Part shown: in pieces, positions 12,381 through 23,707 of the stretch
How the letters are laid out: each line of letters begins with the position of its first letter
How positions within the stretch are numbered: the stretch's first letter is position 1
DNA from: Cryptomeria japonica
Taxonomy: Eukaryota > Streptophyta > Pinopsida > Cupressales > Cupressaceae
Direction of reading: 5' to 3'
DNA length: 64,000 nucleotides
Assembly: GCF_030272615.1 (NCBI RefSeq)
Contig: NC_081415.1
Coordinates: forward strand, 372,289,009 to 372,353,008
Program-made: the position numbers and the translations under genes
The notes under the pieces: generated by a model
What the model saw: only the letters and a program-made list of their open reading frames with translations
The model's database searches: none
Told to the model about the DNA's origin: nothing

Positions 12381-12430
12381 GTTTCTTCCACTCAACATCA
12401 TTTTCTCCCTTATCAGTCGAATTAACCTAG

Positions 12431-12930
12431 GTGGGCCCACTAATAGGCTTTTGAATTAGATTATTAACTCCATTGTCTAGAGCTAGAATAAATTTTGATA
12501 ATTTTTTAAAATATTTTATTTTTTATTAATTTTTGAATTGGAATTGACAAATTTTTTAGACCTATATTATTTTGTAACACATTTCTCTTAGCATGTATAT
12601 TTATATATATTAGTGTTAAGTGCTACCAAAGGCACAACTCCCTTTCCATTAAAATCACTCAAAAAATAAATCAACTCAAAATAGAGCAAAGACATTAGTA
12701 TGTTGAAGTCTTGAGAGAAAATAAGAATCTAAGTCCCTAAAAAAATCAAAGGCTCAAACAATATGAGTCGGGGAAATTAGCCCCCATATTAGCTAACAAA
12801 GAAATTGAAAGTATCTATATTATTCTAGATTATGCCTTCTTTAAATGGATTAAACAGTAACTTTGTTTAGTTTAACTTTGTTGATGTTGAAAATATTAGT
12901 CATTATTGGACTCAATCCTTTAGGATCACT
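12431..12930. other. AT-rich spacer
   Basis: No gene or repeat structure recognised. Confidence 0.
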
Positions 12931-13250
12931 TGCAAAACTTAAAATATGCCTTCTATAAGAGAGCAGCAAGAGAAAAATATTTTCTAATAATAGGAACAAT
13001 GTATTGGATTGATATTGGACTTACTACATCACAAAATATACATATGACTTCTTGCTTATATGGGAAGCTTGATAGGTATGATTAGAGCTAACTTGATAAA
13101 TATTAAATGACCTAGGACAAAAAGTAAAATGTCAAGATAAGATAAGACAAAATCACATGACACCTAAGACTTCTAAAAAGATTCTTATCATGTGAATAGG
13201 ATGTAGGTACTAGTGAATCGGTCAAGTAAAACACATTATTCACACCAACA
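12931..13250 (-). repeat. Candidate copia 3' LTR
   Basis: On the minus strand a polypurine tract TTAAGGGGGG (13260-13251) is followed by TGTTGGTGTGAATAATG, the usual copia junction. A TATAAG tract occurs within it and a TG...CA boundary at 12931 (ending TTTTGCA) gives about 320 bp. The far boundary is a guess because no second LTR was found. Confidence 0.
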
Positions 13251-13640
13251 CCCCCCTTAAGTACAACTTAGGGAAAATAAAACAAATTCAAATGATGTAA
13301 AACATGAAGGTGATTATGATTATGTGTCCTAGCTACTAGGCCATGTTAGGTACCCATTTATAATGCAATCTCTCATCAATGGATTAAAACAAAAGACCGA
13401 GTGGGACAAAACTCCTCTCCAAAAGAGGTAATTGAAACAAATAAGAACAAATGTTAGATGAACACAAGAACCCATATGTATGAGATCCATCACAAGTATA
13501 TAATTAATCATCCCTCCATAGGAAAGAACGAGAAAGAGACTCTGTAGCTCACCCATAATGTATAATCTCCTACAAAAAGGGTGAATGGTTGAAGAAAAAA
13601 TAAGATCTATACCTATAAACTACATTTCTCCCTTTGGGAA
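13251..13640 (-). other. Copia 3' untranslated tail
   Basis: The minus strand carries TTTGGAGAGGAGTTTTGTCC, an ATAAATGGGTACC phrase and TTCCCTAAGTTG just before the polypurine tract. The same order of phrases precedes the LTRs at 29466 and 58886, so this is the 3' tail of a related copia element. No pol codons are recognised upstream of it. Confidence 0.
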
Positions 13641-14241
13641 GAAGATGGACCAAGTAAAAAATATAGGAATGCTTCCCATTTTGAATAGGAATTGATAGGA
13701 AGAATGATCCAAATTTAAGAATTTCATGTCTCTAAAATTTGCTCATCTTGTCATGGCATTGGTAGATGATGATGCCACAATCCATTTAGTGGTACATCTA
13801 TCATTCTTGGGGTGATTTAACATAAAGTTACCACCTGTTATGGAGAAACCTATCTATGCATCACACTCAAATACTAAATTCCTATGGGAACATCACAGTG
13901 CAATTATCACATTACAAAAAACAAATTGTCAGCAAGGTGACACACAAACTCAAATTGAATTTCTTTGAACATTTAAACATGCATAATGTAGAACCAGATG
14001 AACAAGATTGGGGATTATTAATGAACTATACAAATATATTACCATCAAGTGATGAACAAAAAGAATTCAACCAATCAATCCTCCAATTTTTCACAAATTA
14101 TTTAGCGAGGATACACAACAACAAAAAATGACAAAACTACTTAATATCCCTATTGCACTTAGTGTTGCAATAACAACACACATAAAATAGAACATCATTA
14201 ATGATGCTAACCAACTTCCCTAAGAAATGTTTCTTTCTAGA
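13641..14241. other. Spacer with an unrecognised 91-codon frame (13856-14131, +)
   Basis: The frame MHHTQILNSYGN...ends in ARIHNNKK. It is hydrophilic and looks protein-like (NVEPDEQDWGLL, LPSSDEQKEFN), but I recognise no family. It could be a fragment of a transposon protein. Confidence 0.
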
Positions 14242-14607
14242 GGCCAACAGATCATGTTAATAATAAACTTGTGGATTGTAAATGGGTCTCTTGGGTACTA
14301 GATATTGTATGCACAGTTGTCTCTAAACTACCTAATTTAGCTTTTGTGCATAATGGTGTGATTTGATGTATAATGACCCACCATGAAACCAAGATGGCCC
14401 AAAAAGTATACCTATGGGAGAGGGGCCAGCAGTTGTACAACAAACTTGTGGATTATAAATGGTTCTCTTAGAGAGGCACTAAATATTGTGTACACTGTTG
14501 GCTCTAAACTACTTGATTTACCTTTATACGTAGTGGTATGGTTTGATAATTATAATAGCTCACTGTGGAAACAAGATGACCCAAAAATTATACCTATAGG
14601 GGAGAAG
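14242..14607 (+). repeat. Diverged tandem duplication, two units of about 183 bp
   Basis: Unit 1 is 14242-14423 and unit 2 is 14424-14607. Both begin GGCCA(A/G)CAG, contain AAACTTGTGGATT and CTCTAAACTAC, and end in ACCTATRGGRGAG. A third start (GGCCAATAGTTG) follows at 14608. Confidence 0.
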
Positions 14608-15461
14608 GGCCAATAGTTGTTATAACACCTATGCTTATAATATTCAATCTTAGCACCTATGTATACTATATGTTGTAAAAAATTAGTCCAAATGTAAATA
14701 AAATAAAAAATTAAATATTGGTCAAGATCCACCCATACCTGAACACATGAGAACCTATGAATATTATATAGATATTTTTATTTCAAATAAAATATCATAA
14801 TTATCCACTACAAGTGTGTCATTTATAAACTAAGATGTTCATTTAAACAAGTATTATTGTCATAGTGAAAAAAATTATTCTTAATGTGTACAACTAATAA
14901 GGTAGCAACATGTATGCATTTAAATATTTCATATTAATATTTTTTCTTATCACAAACATGAAAGGTGAGCACAATAAATACCTTATATTTACCCATGAAA
15001 TGTGAAGGATTGTCAAAATATTTTAGTATTCAATTATTGGTCTATTTGTGTTGGATATAAGTTGTACTTTAAATAATGTATTTTTTTGTGTTCAACTATT
15101 GGTCCATTTGTGTTGGATATTAAAGTTAGAGATAACAAAGATTTATGGCTACCAATAGATATTTGGTCCATTGAAGTTGCACATAAATTCTATTTTCAAT
15201 ATAAATATGATATTCTACTAACAAAAAATGATATATTTTGTTCAACTACTAGGGATACCATGATTGTGTTTCAATTGAACCTTGTAAAATTAAATTTTGG
15301 ACACCTCTCACTATGCATGTTGTGTGATGAGTAACACCTCCAAGCCTTAGTTGTAGATAGATAAGAGGTTAATTCATATTTCTAAAAAAGGTCATATGAT
15401 ATTTCATGAAACCACTACATACTTGCAAAGTTGGCATTTGTGACTACTAACCCCTCTCCCC
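14608..15461. other. AT-rich spacer with a short direct repeat
   Basis: A phrase TATTGGTCTATTTGTGTTGG near 15040 recurs with changes near 15100. No gene is recognised up to the assembly gap. Confidence 0.
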
Positions 15462-15961
15462 NNNNNNNNNNNNNNNNNNNNNNNNNNNNNNNNNNNNNNN
15501 NNNNNNNNNNNNNNNNNNNNNNNNNNNNNNNNNNNNNNNNNNNNNNNNNNNNNNNNNNNNNNNNNNNNNNNNNNNNNNNNNNNNNNNNNNNNNNNNNNNN
15601 NNNNNNNNNNNNNNNNNNNNNNNNNNNNNNNNNNNNNNNNNNNNNNNNNNNNNNNNNNNNNNNNNNNNNNNNNNNNNNNNNNNNNNNNNNNNNNNNNNNN
15701 NNNNNNNNNNNNNNNNNNNNNNNNNNNNNNNNNNNNNNNNNNNNNNNNNNNNNNNNNNNNNNNNNNNNNNNNNNNNNNNNNNNNNNNNNNNNNNNNNNNN
15801 NNNNNNNNNNNNNNNNNNNNNNNNNNNNNNNNNNNNNNNNNNNNNNNNNNNNNNNNNNNNNNNNNNNNNNNNNNNNNNNNNNNNNNNNNNNNNNNNNNNN
15901 NNNNNNNNNNNNNNNNNNNNNNNNNNNNNNNNNNNNNNNNNNNNNNNNNNNNNNNNNNNNN
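15462..15961. other. Assembly gap, 500 N
   Basis: Exactly 500 unknown bases, so the true size is not given. Frames that cross it are artefacts. Confidence 0.
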
Positions 15962-16320
15962 ACCAGGTTGGAGGCAATAGTCGTGTGAGACTTAGTTCAG
16001 CATACCCAGGAGTTGGATGTCGGGAGAGCAGCACGGGTGGCTATCGAGGACAAATTGGCTAGGGAGATAGTATCAATTGAGTAGCAGTTGGTGGAACCTG
16101 AGACTGAAAAACATGTTTTGTAGACAAGTTTGGGTTAGGCACAGGAGGACTGTGATGGCCAAGGAAGCAATATTGGTGAATTCTGCACTTGAGCATCGGA
16201 TGGTAGCAGAAAAGGGTTTTCAGGCGAGGACGCAGCAAGTGTATAAGATCCGGGCCCGACTGGCATTAGTAGTTTCTGCCGTTCATCTCTATTTTGTATT
16301 AAGTCGTCGGAGTCGACTTC
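15962..16320 (+). pseudogene. Tail of a gypsy-type retroelement frame, decayed
   Basis: Coding-like sequence runs directly out of the gap: LVQHTQELDVGRAARVAIED, then AREIVSIE, and in a shifted frame AKEAILVNSALEHRMVAEKG and QQVYKIRARLALVV. The composition is that of an alpha-helical, probably coiled-coil, C-terminal region. In the first frame stops occur where CGA or CAG would keep it open. It ends just before a polypurine tract and an LTR, which is why I assign it to the end of a gypsy-type polyprotein; the protein itself shows no diagnostic enzyme motif. Confidence 0.
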
Positions 16321-16335
16321 TTTTCTTGGGGGGGA

Positions 16336-16653
16336 TGATGTTGCCGGGAATAATCATTATGTTATGTTGTTATATTATGTTTATGTTGTCGTCGGTAATA
16401 ATGAGTTACGGCGGTCAGTTGGTTAGCCGACGGGTAGGTAGTTGGAGTTGCGACGGTTGTGTCGTACCCCTTCGGGTATTATATATTGTGTACCTTTTCT
16501 TCGAAGTAGGATCATGTTAGTCGTGTCAGATGTAATGTTATAAGCACTTATTGTACATGGACTGTGGAATTAATATAGAGGCTGGTTATTTAATATATTT
16601 CCATTATGTTCTGTGCATTTACGTTTTGCATTTAACCGTTTACCCGAGAGGGC
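16336..16653 (+). repeat. Gypsy-type 3' LTR
   Basis: A polypurine tract TTGGGGGGGA (16326-16335) is followed by TGATGTTGCCGGG. The region ends around GAGAGGGCA (16653), giving about 318 bp. The right boundary is approximate. Confidence 0.
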
Positions 16654-18734
16654 AAACAGAGACTGACTTGAAAAAGAAAATTAGATAATTTTTTGATGCA
16701 TCTGGGCCCAGCTGAGTTTTTCACAAAAACTTTCAGAGCAAAAAACTTGCGAGTTTTTAAAAACTCGTCGAGAACTCTGCGAGTCTTGCATCTATGTTTA
16801 TAACATGGTAGCGAAAATATTTCTTGAAGATAGCTTGACAAACCCCAAAATATCAGGAATCCAGAAAATGCACAAAAAGAGAGAAAACCTCTGTTTTTTA
16901 ATATTTAAAGACAATACAATTGCATAAAGATAGAGAGTGAAGGGAAATGAGATTTTACGCAATTAATTTTGGAACATAGTTTGTTTTAACTTTTCATCAA
17001 TATTAAGAATGTTGATTACATTGCATAGTGCATGGTACATTACTACACAGTAACATATTGCAAGTACATAGGTTGAATTTATTACAATCTAACGTTGAAA
17101 GTACAATGTGACAAAAAAGTAGAGTAAGCCAATGACTCTTGATGTTACAAAGTACACTAGGGTGCTGTAGGTCTTGACGATGAAGCTCTAGGAGCACAAC
17201 TTCTAATTTCATCATTCTCTTTAGAGCAAAAATTGGCTTCTTCCCAACCTATTAAGTGTTTCCTTATGAAAAAGTATCTCTTCAACATTTAGAATCCATT
17301 TAGATTTTGGATTTTTCTTATTAGTGTCAATCAGTTGTATCTTCCTTGATGGTAACTAATGTCAAATTGAATGCATATGTAGTGAGACAGGTAGAATAAG
17401 TTTTAGAAAAACAAGAATTTGGTTTGGAAAATTAATGAAAACACTAATTAGAATTTACAAGTAATTATCAATTGCAACTTTTTAAACCTTGAGCTTTCTT
17501 CAACATAAAGTGGAGGTTGTGCTGAATGAACACCAAATCATTCATTTGCTCTTGCATCAAACAATCGTGTTTTTGAAATGTTTGTGTTCAAACACACTCT
17601 TAACCATGTTCACATGTAGATGAACTATATGGCTGACTCAAAAAGCACATTGCCATCCATCAAAGGTTTTTGGATTCCTTTCCAAAAAAAATCTACCATT
17701 ATGTTGAAAAAACACAAATTTAATGAAGATTCCATCATGTATGATTTAATCAAAACTTCATTCCTATAATGTACACATGTTCAATGTAAAGAAACTATCA
17801 AAACTCTATGGAGTCTAGTTGGTTCAAAGGTGTTTCTTCCTCTTTTTTTCAAAACTTAGGGGTATCCCCGCGACCCGTGACCCAGCTCAGTGCTCAGCCT
17901 GCCTTGCCTTGGTCTTACTTTCTTCTTTGATAGACATATTGGAGAAAAAAGCCTTGCTTGCTTATATATTGGCAATTTTCCCATAGCTACACATAGCTAA
18001 TTTGGAGTAGGGAACAATCTCTCCACACACTTGATAAGTCCCTTTGTAAACTTTACATCTTCTCACAATTAGGTGCAATAGAACAATGATGGATTTAGAT
18101 ACTATCTAGTGGCATAGAGGAGTGAGTGCATTTGCTAATCCCATCTGTCATCGATTATATCCTAAAATGGCATGTATCTGTCCCGATTATTCCCCATTTT
18201 ACTCTTGATCACCTCTTTGGCTCTATCCATGGCCTGATACAAATAGCCCACGGGGGATTTACTTCCATTATCTTTGACATGTCAAGGGAAACAAGTTTTT
18301 GACATTCTTTACATTTTTTTAGCTGATGAATTTTAGTTAGCAGAAACTCTTATATGGATGTCGACATATGGATTGTTGTCTATGTAAACAATGTGGTTAG
18401 TCTTTTGCACATTGTCCATATTCTGATAATTCCATTATTCTCTGTTTGGCAAGTGATCTCACTAGACGAATGATCTTGATTTTGCAAGGATTTCATTTTA
18501 ACTAATTTCTAACAGTCTAGCTGTAAATTCCTATTCAGCTAAATTTTTATTTTGCACATTTTAAATGTGGATTAATGTTTTTTCCCATTTAACGTGTATT
18601 GTATGCCTTAAACTTTAACAAGAGAAACTGAATTTTCTCTGTAATTTCATTCTCCATGCATAGTAAAACATCATTCTTGTGGCCCTTAAATATTTCTGAA
18701 ATAACTAATGGGGAACATGGCATGAATTACAGGA
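16654..18734. other. Spacer, no gene recognised
   Basis: A GAGTTTTTAAAAACTC-type inverted tract lies near 16750-16770. A short GC-rich patch (CCCGCGACCCGTGACCCAG) is at 17868-17886. Otherwise the stretch is AT-rich without clear features. Confidence 0.
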
Positions 18735-19206
18735 GAAAAACGCTTTGTGGAGTTTTGGAATGATCCTTTATACACTTGATCGCTTGTATAAGGTAACAGA
18801 GAGGCATGCAAAGGAATCTGGTGAATGGCAAAGGTTTGTATTATATTCTAGCCTTATCTTTATGACTCTTAGACTGTTTCGTTTTACACAATCTAGTTTA
18901 CTGTCACAAATTGGCTAAGCATCTATGGGGAAGTCATCGAACTGACTCAGTTACCCTATGTTTGTTGCCTTGCAGCTTGCATGCAGATATTCTTGATCTG
19001 GCAAATCCAAAGCTTGCTGTCCACTACAAGCTTCATATCTCAGCTCGAATGGTGCAGGCATACGAATGTCTTCTTCCTTTATCTCAAAGATTGTTATGAT
19101 CGAATTTTAAGGAAAAAAATTCTCCCCTTTTGCTGATTATCAATGCTGATTTTGATTTTTGTTCTTGTAGGTATTACCAACCTTTCTTCAAGAATTTGAC
19201 CATTGT
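18735..19206 (+). pseudogene. Three putative exons of an unidentified gene
   Basis: Exon A (about 18735-18837) follows ATTACAG and reads EKNALWSFGMILYTLDRLYK, then VTERHAKESGEWQ, ending at an AG|GTTTGT donor. Exon B (18976-19054) follows CTTGCAG, joins in frame and reads LHADILDLANPKLAVHYKLH, then ISARMVQ. Exon C (from 19171) follows TTCTTGTAG and reads VLPTFLQEFDHCSG. The B-C intron would start with GC rather than GT (CAG|GCATAC). The joined product reads smoothly but I cannot name the family. It may be part of a gene with very large introns, or a gene fragment captured by a transposon; no neighbouring exons are recognised. Confidence 0.
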
Positions 19207-19259
19207 AGTGGTCTGTTTTGTAGGCTTGAATACCAAACACAAATGAGAATCCCTTTAAC

Positions 19260-20274
19260 ATGTGCATTTATCTCAGTTTTTGATATACATGGAATTGTGC
19301 AATTATTTTCATCACTAATATGAGGACAGTTTTGTCATGGCTGATTGTAAGTGGCTGAGCTATATAATTATTGAGTCTGCAACAAGCATATCATTTTGAA
19401 ATCTTCAAGATAATTTTTGGTTCATTGGCTTATGCTATTTACTTTCATAGTTGGTATTAAGAAACGTCTTGATTATGGCAAAGGTTGAAGTCACGCAGGT
19501 CTAGTGTATAGCAAGGAAAAACATCTAGCTGAATGGTAGCACCAGACGAAAAATATAGTCAAAATTGGAGTTCAAGTCATAGGAAAGCTTATACCAACTG
19601 GCTTAATTTCAAGACAGTATCTTAATTCAAAATCACATCTAAGAATGGTTTGGATGATGAATATTAGCACCACAGAGATATATAGAGGACTGGATATTGC
19701 TGGATTGAATAAAAGGTCTTGTGATTGATATTCCACTGCTTGAGTGCATCAAAGCTTCATCCATATGAAAACTGGCTGCATGAAACATCAGACATTGAAG
19801 AAACACAACAATTAATGTAGCACATCTTCTCCAATCACTTTTGACCTTTTTATATTTAATTTAATATGTAAGTATTAATGTCCATAAAAGACCACAGTTG
19901 GTCCATGGGACTGAAAGAGGTTTACTGTAAAGAGGACAGACGGGTGCAGAGGCACATCCCAAGAAAAGTACAGAAACATGTAGCAAACAATGCAAGGAAG
20001 GAAAAACGGGTTCCATAGACAATTCCTGTAGGTCTTGATAACAGTCTTGACATTCAAGGCAGCAATAAAGTGTGTTGGGTGTAAGGCAATGTGGCTTACT
20101 AGGTTTTTGACACCTCACTGATCTATTGTAAACTACTTTGAGAGCTTAAATACACAAAATAAGACTGTAAAAGAGAAACAGCCTACTATGCATTTTTTAA
20201 TCATCTTTTTCATCAATGTTAGCATTTTGTATAAAATATGCCCGTATTGACTATATCTACTAAAATGTCTGACC
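19260..20274. other. Spacer, no gene recognised
   Basis: Mixed composition. Short open frames are present on the minus strand around 19861-20118, but they show no family motif or context. Confidence 0.
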
Positions 20275-20279
20275 CTTTG

Positions 20280-21885
20280 TGTCATCTCCCCGTTTCTGGT
20301 CCTTTTGTAGTGCATCTGGTGTTGGCTTTCTAGGTTGGTGTCAACAGGATCAGAGGGGTTTTTCGATGTCGTGTGTATGTTTAGATGGATTAATGGAGAT
20401 GAATGACACTTTCGGGAGTGATTTTAGATGGCTTGTCCAAGACTTACTATTTTTAGTTACTATTTATAGCAGTGACCATCTTTAGCACTTACTATTTATA
20501 GTGAGTCTTTGAGTATCTCAAATTGGGCCAATTTGGTGTTTGGACACACTACTTCTAGCAATTGCTATTTTTAGTAAGTGTCTATTTTTAGCAGTTGGGT
20601 CAGCCTCCGTATCTCCAGTGGTCTAACATTTCATATTTGGACGTTGGGTAAGTTTTATTATGTTCAAAGAAATATATTTTGATTTTAATCACCCAAGTCT
20701 CTTATATTGTCGCTTTATAAATTAAGCGCTTTGTACCCCTTGGCCTAGGTGCACAATGTTGTTTTAAAAGGGGGTCCTTTAATGTCTTAATGGGATGCCA
20801 TGAATCAATAATTTTTTTTTTTTCAAAGACTAAATCTTAGCCTCCAAAAGTGGACTCCTAAGAAGGGAGACATATGGAATTAAAAATAAATTAAAAAGTC
20901 TCATGAATGGGCATGGGATTTCGCGGAGGGAAAATTAATTTCAAATCCGGTTGCCCTAGTTTCCTTCCCTCTCTTATATAATCACCTCCTGGGCTCTCAT
21001 TTGGACATCTTTTCTTGGACAACATAACAGGATGTTGCCTGATTTTTTCTAGGTTTAATTTTTTGCTAGTTAAGGACGAAAACCCTCATCCCTCATCTTT
21101 GCTTGCTGGTTTTGGTGGTGAGAGATCAACCCTAGCTGGAAGGAGCGATTCTACTTTAGGGGTCACATTAGTATTCACGGAGTTCTTGATTTCTATCATT
21201 TTGGTGGATTTAGAATGAATATTTTCTGTGTTTTTTGAAGTGGGTTTTGTAGATTTCGGTGTGGTGTGTTTGATGATTTCCTACTTTTGGGTTTTTGTTT
21301 GGAGGTGTTAGCATGCTTTTTCAAAGGTCTGATTCGTATTTTATAATTTTGGAAATTCTCTTTTTACCGTGGCTGGAAGTATCAATTGTTTGTAGCTCTG
21401 TTGGTGTTCGAAGATCTATTTTGGATGTTGTTTCCAAATATTCCTCATAGCTGAGCGCCATCTTTGAGTATTCATTTGTGTTTTTGGAGAAGGTATGATT
21501 TTCCAGGAGCAAATTGCCCCTCCTAGGGAGCCATGCCAATTGTGGGATATTGCATAATCAGGTTTGCTGTTGTATAGACTTGAAAATCTGCCTTTGGATG
21601 AATGTACCAGGTCTGATTTGCATACTCAAGTCTGAATTTCAGAATATTTTATGATTTGCTTCATTATGTTATGATTTCCTTATGAAAGAGAAATTACTTC
21701 TTTTAATATGCAATGTATCTCTTGTATCTCAAACATGATGAATGAAAACAAATATGAAACCCTTTCTGCATCTTCTATCTAGTTTGAAACAACACAGAAA
21801 AATCATAACATAGTTTATTAAAATAAAAGAAACTATAGGACAACAACTTCAATGTTTTAAAAAAAAATCTGGGGTGGGCATTACA
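20280..21885 (+). mobile_element. Solo LTR, gypsy-type, 1606 bp
   Basis: Begins TGTCATCTCCCCG and ends GGTGGGCATTACA, so the ends are an imperfect inverted repeat of TGT..ACA type. The 5-bp target duplication CTTTG is identical on both sides (20275-20279 and 21886-21890). No PBS, polypurine tract or internal domain is present. A TATATAA (20975-20981) followed by CTCATTTGG (20996-21004) marks the promoter and sets the orientation. Repeated CTATTTTTAG/CTATTTATAG phrases fill the U3 around 20445-20600. Open frames inside are incidental. Confidence 0.
20975..21004 (+). promoter_or_regulatory. LTR core promoter: TATA box and downstream CTCATTTGG
   Basis: TATATAA is followed after 14 bp by CTCATTTGG. 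A similar pair occurs in the LTRs at 45118-48678 and 23708-26434, at the distance expected for a transcription start region. Confidence 0.
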
Positions 21886-21890
21886 CTTTG

Positions 21891-22866
21891 AAGACAATGA
21901 TATGCGAGCACTCACTCGTAGAAAAACAGACACACATACATAGACAAACACAGACACACAAGATACATGAACACATGGAAATGCAGACTTAGACAAAGCT
22001 ACACACTTACACGTACATATTTACACACAATTTGAAACATTGCACAAATTTTTGATCACTTCTTTACACATGTTGTGATTGCGCTGAAATTTTTTAGCAA
22101 AGCTTGATAGATCAACATTTCTTTATATAGTTTAAAGGTGTTGGCATCTTCAGAAGGCTATACCATGCAATATTGGTCATATCATGCTATGCTACAATCA
22201 CTTAAAGTTAGGCTAAATTTTGATGAAAAATAAGAAAATGCATGATACAATTGAAGAGAAGATAAAGGGGATAAATGACTTTGCGCTAAGCTTTTTGTAG
22301 ATAAGAACAATGTCATACAATTAAACAGTGTGAACCATAGGATTTTCTTATAATTCAAAATGCAATAATTCTACAATTGTTAGCCCATATGATTTGAAGA
22401 TAAGTGGCATATTGGGACAAATGATGGGAGCAAAGGGTTAAATCTCTTGGGTTGTGGAAGATTGAGTTTATTTCAAAAGCAAAGGGTTAAATCTCATTTG
22501 CTTTTGATAGATGAGTACAAATGCAATCTTATGAATATAAATGACTAAAGATAAACTCCTATCTTATGAATATAAATGACTAAAGATAAACTCCTATGTA
22601 AAAAAATTATCTTCAACATTGCACACTCTTGCATAAAAAATCTTATGGTTAACACCTTGCATTTGAGAAAATACCAATTTCAAATTATAACAAAATACAA
22701 ATGTGATGAAATTGTTGTGGCTTTGGCTATAAGAACTTGATGGATTTATGCTAATGCCTTTGACAAAGTGAAGAAGTAATGCATATAAAATAAAATTCTA
22801 TTGGTTTGTTATGTTGCCTAGCATTTCTAAAGAAGAGAGACAATACCAAAGTGTATAGGAGGATAA
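21891..22866. other. Spacer with a perfect 35-bp tandem duplication
   Basis: ATCTTATGAATATAAATGAC... occurs twice head to tail at 22526-22560 and 22561-22595 without mismatch. A CAAAGGGTTAAATCTC phrase is also repeated (22432 and 22481). No gene is recognised. Confidence 0.
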
Positions 22867-23223
22867 TGTTGGAGTAAATAATATTCACTCTTGATTAAGT
22901 TTACTTAGGCATCATTATTTAATGTTTTGCATATTAGGTGAATATTATTTGCCTTGTAGTTTGTAGCTGGGTAGTTGATGTTAGTTTTTTATTAAGGCAA
23001 AAATAGGTTTTGAAGGGACTCGAAACCCTTTAACAATAAAGCACAGATTGAGACACATGTTCATATCATGTGATCTCCTACCTATTGCATTTTGCTTTAT
23101 AAGTGAGCTCATTGTACATTATTCTTCATCTCAATACAATTCATCTTCTTAGTGAGATATATTTTTATCCATGAATGTTATATTGCAGGTTATAGATTTT
23201 GACAATGGAGCTTTTTTCCAACA
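22867..23223 (+). repeat. 5' LTR of the copia-like element
   Basis: Begins TGTTGGAGTAAATAATATTC and ends TTTTTTCCAACA, 357 bp. It contains a CTTTATAAGTG TATA region near 23095. An internal stretch around 22990-23040 is absent from the 3' copy. Confidence 0.
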
Positions 23224-23236
23224 GGGTATTAGAGTG
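23224..23236 (+). other. Primer-binding site (degenerate)
   Basis: GGGTATTAGAGTG follows directly after the LTR end CCAACA and resembles TGGTATCAGAGC. Confidence 0.
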
Positions 23237-23707
23237 GTCTTTCTACATCTCCTTCCCCTAAGTTTGTTTGAGGTCTCGAATCCTAGATTAACGATATCTT
23301 TGCAACATTTCATTTGTCGCATCTCGTCAGTTTCAGATTTTTCTCAATTATATTGATTTGTAGTTTTTATTTGTACCTCTAGAGGCTAATGTCTTTGAAT
23401 TACAAGGCATTTATTTGGGACTCCAAATTTCTGTTATTATGTAGATTGGTTTCCTTGGCTGGCATTAGCCTTTGAGAGCCCTGTATTTTTTCAGTGTTTG
23501 ACTTACATTAGTTATTCATTGGGCGTTTTGGTTTTTTGGAGTTTGCATCGACATTTACTCTGTGCGACCATTTTTTTGTTGTTCTCAAACCGTCTCAAAT
23601 TGCAATTGTTTTTTTCCTTGGGCTATTTGCATTATTGCTCAACACGTATTTTGTGGTAGAAGATAGTGTTGGATTTGGGTCATAAATCCACATGCGAAAG
23701 TGATTGG

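Noticed and set aside
15431-16034. Open frames on both strands across the first gap
   Set aside because: They consist almost entirely of unknown residues from 500 N.
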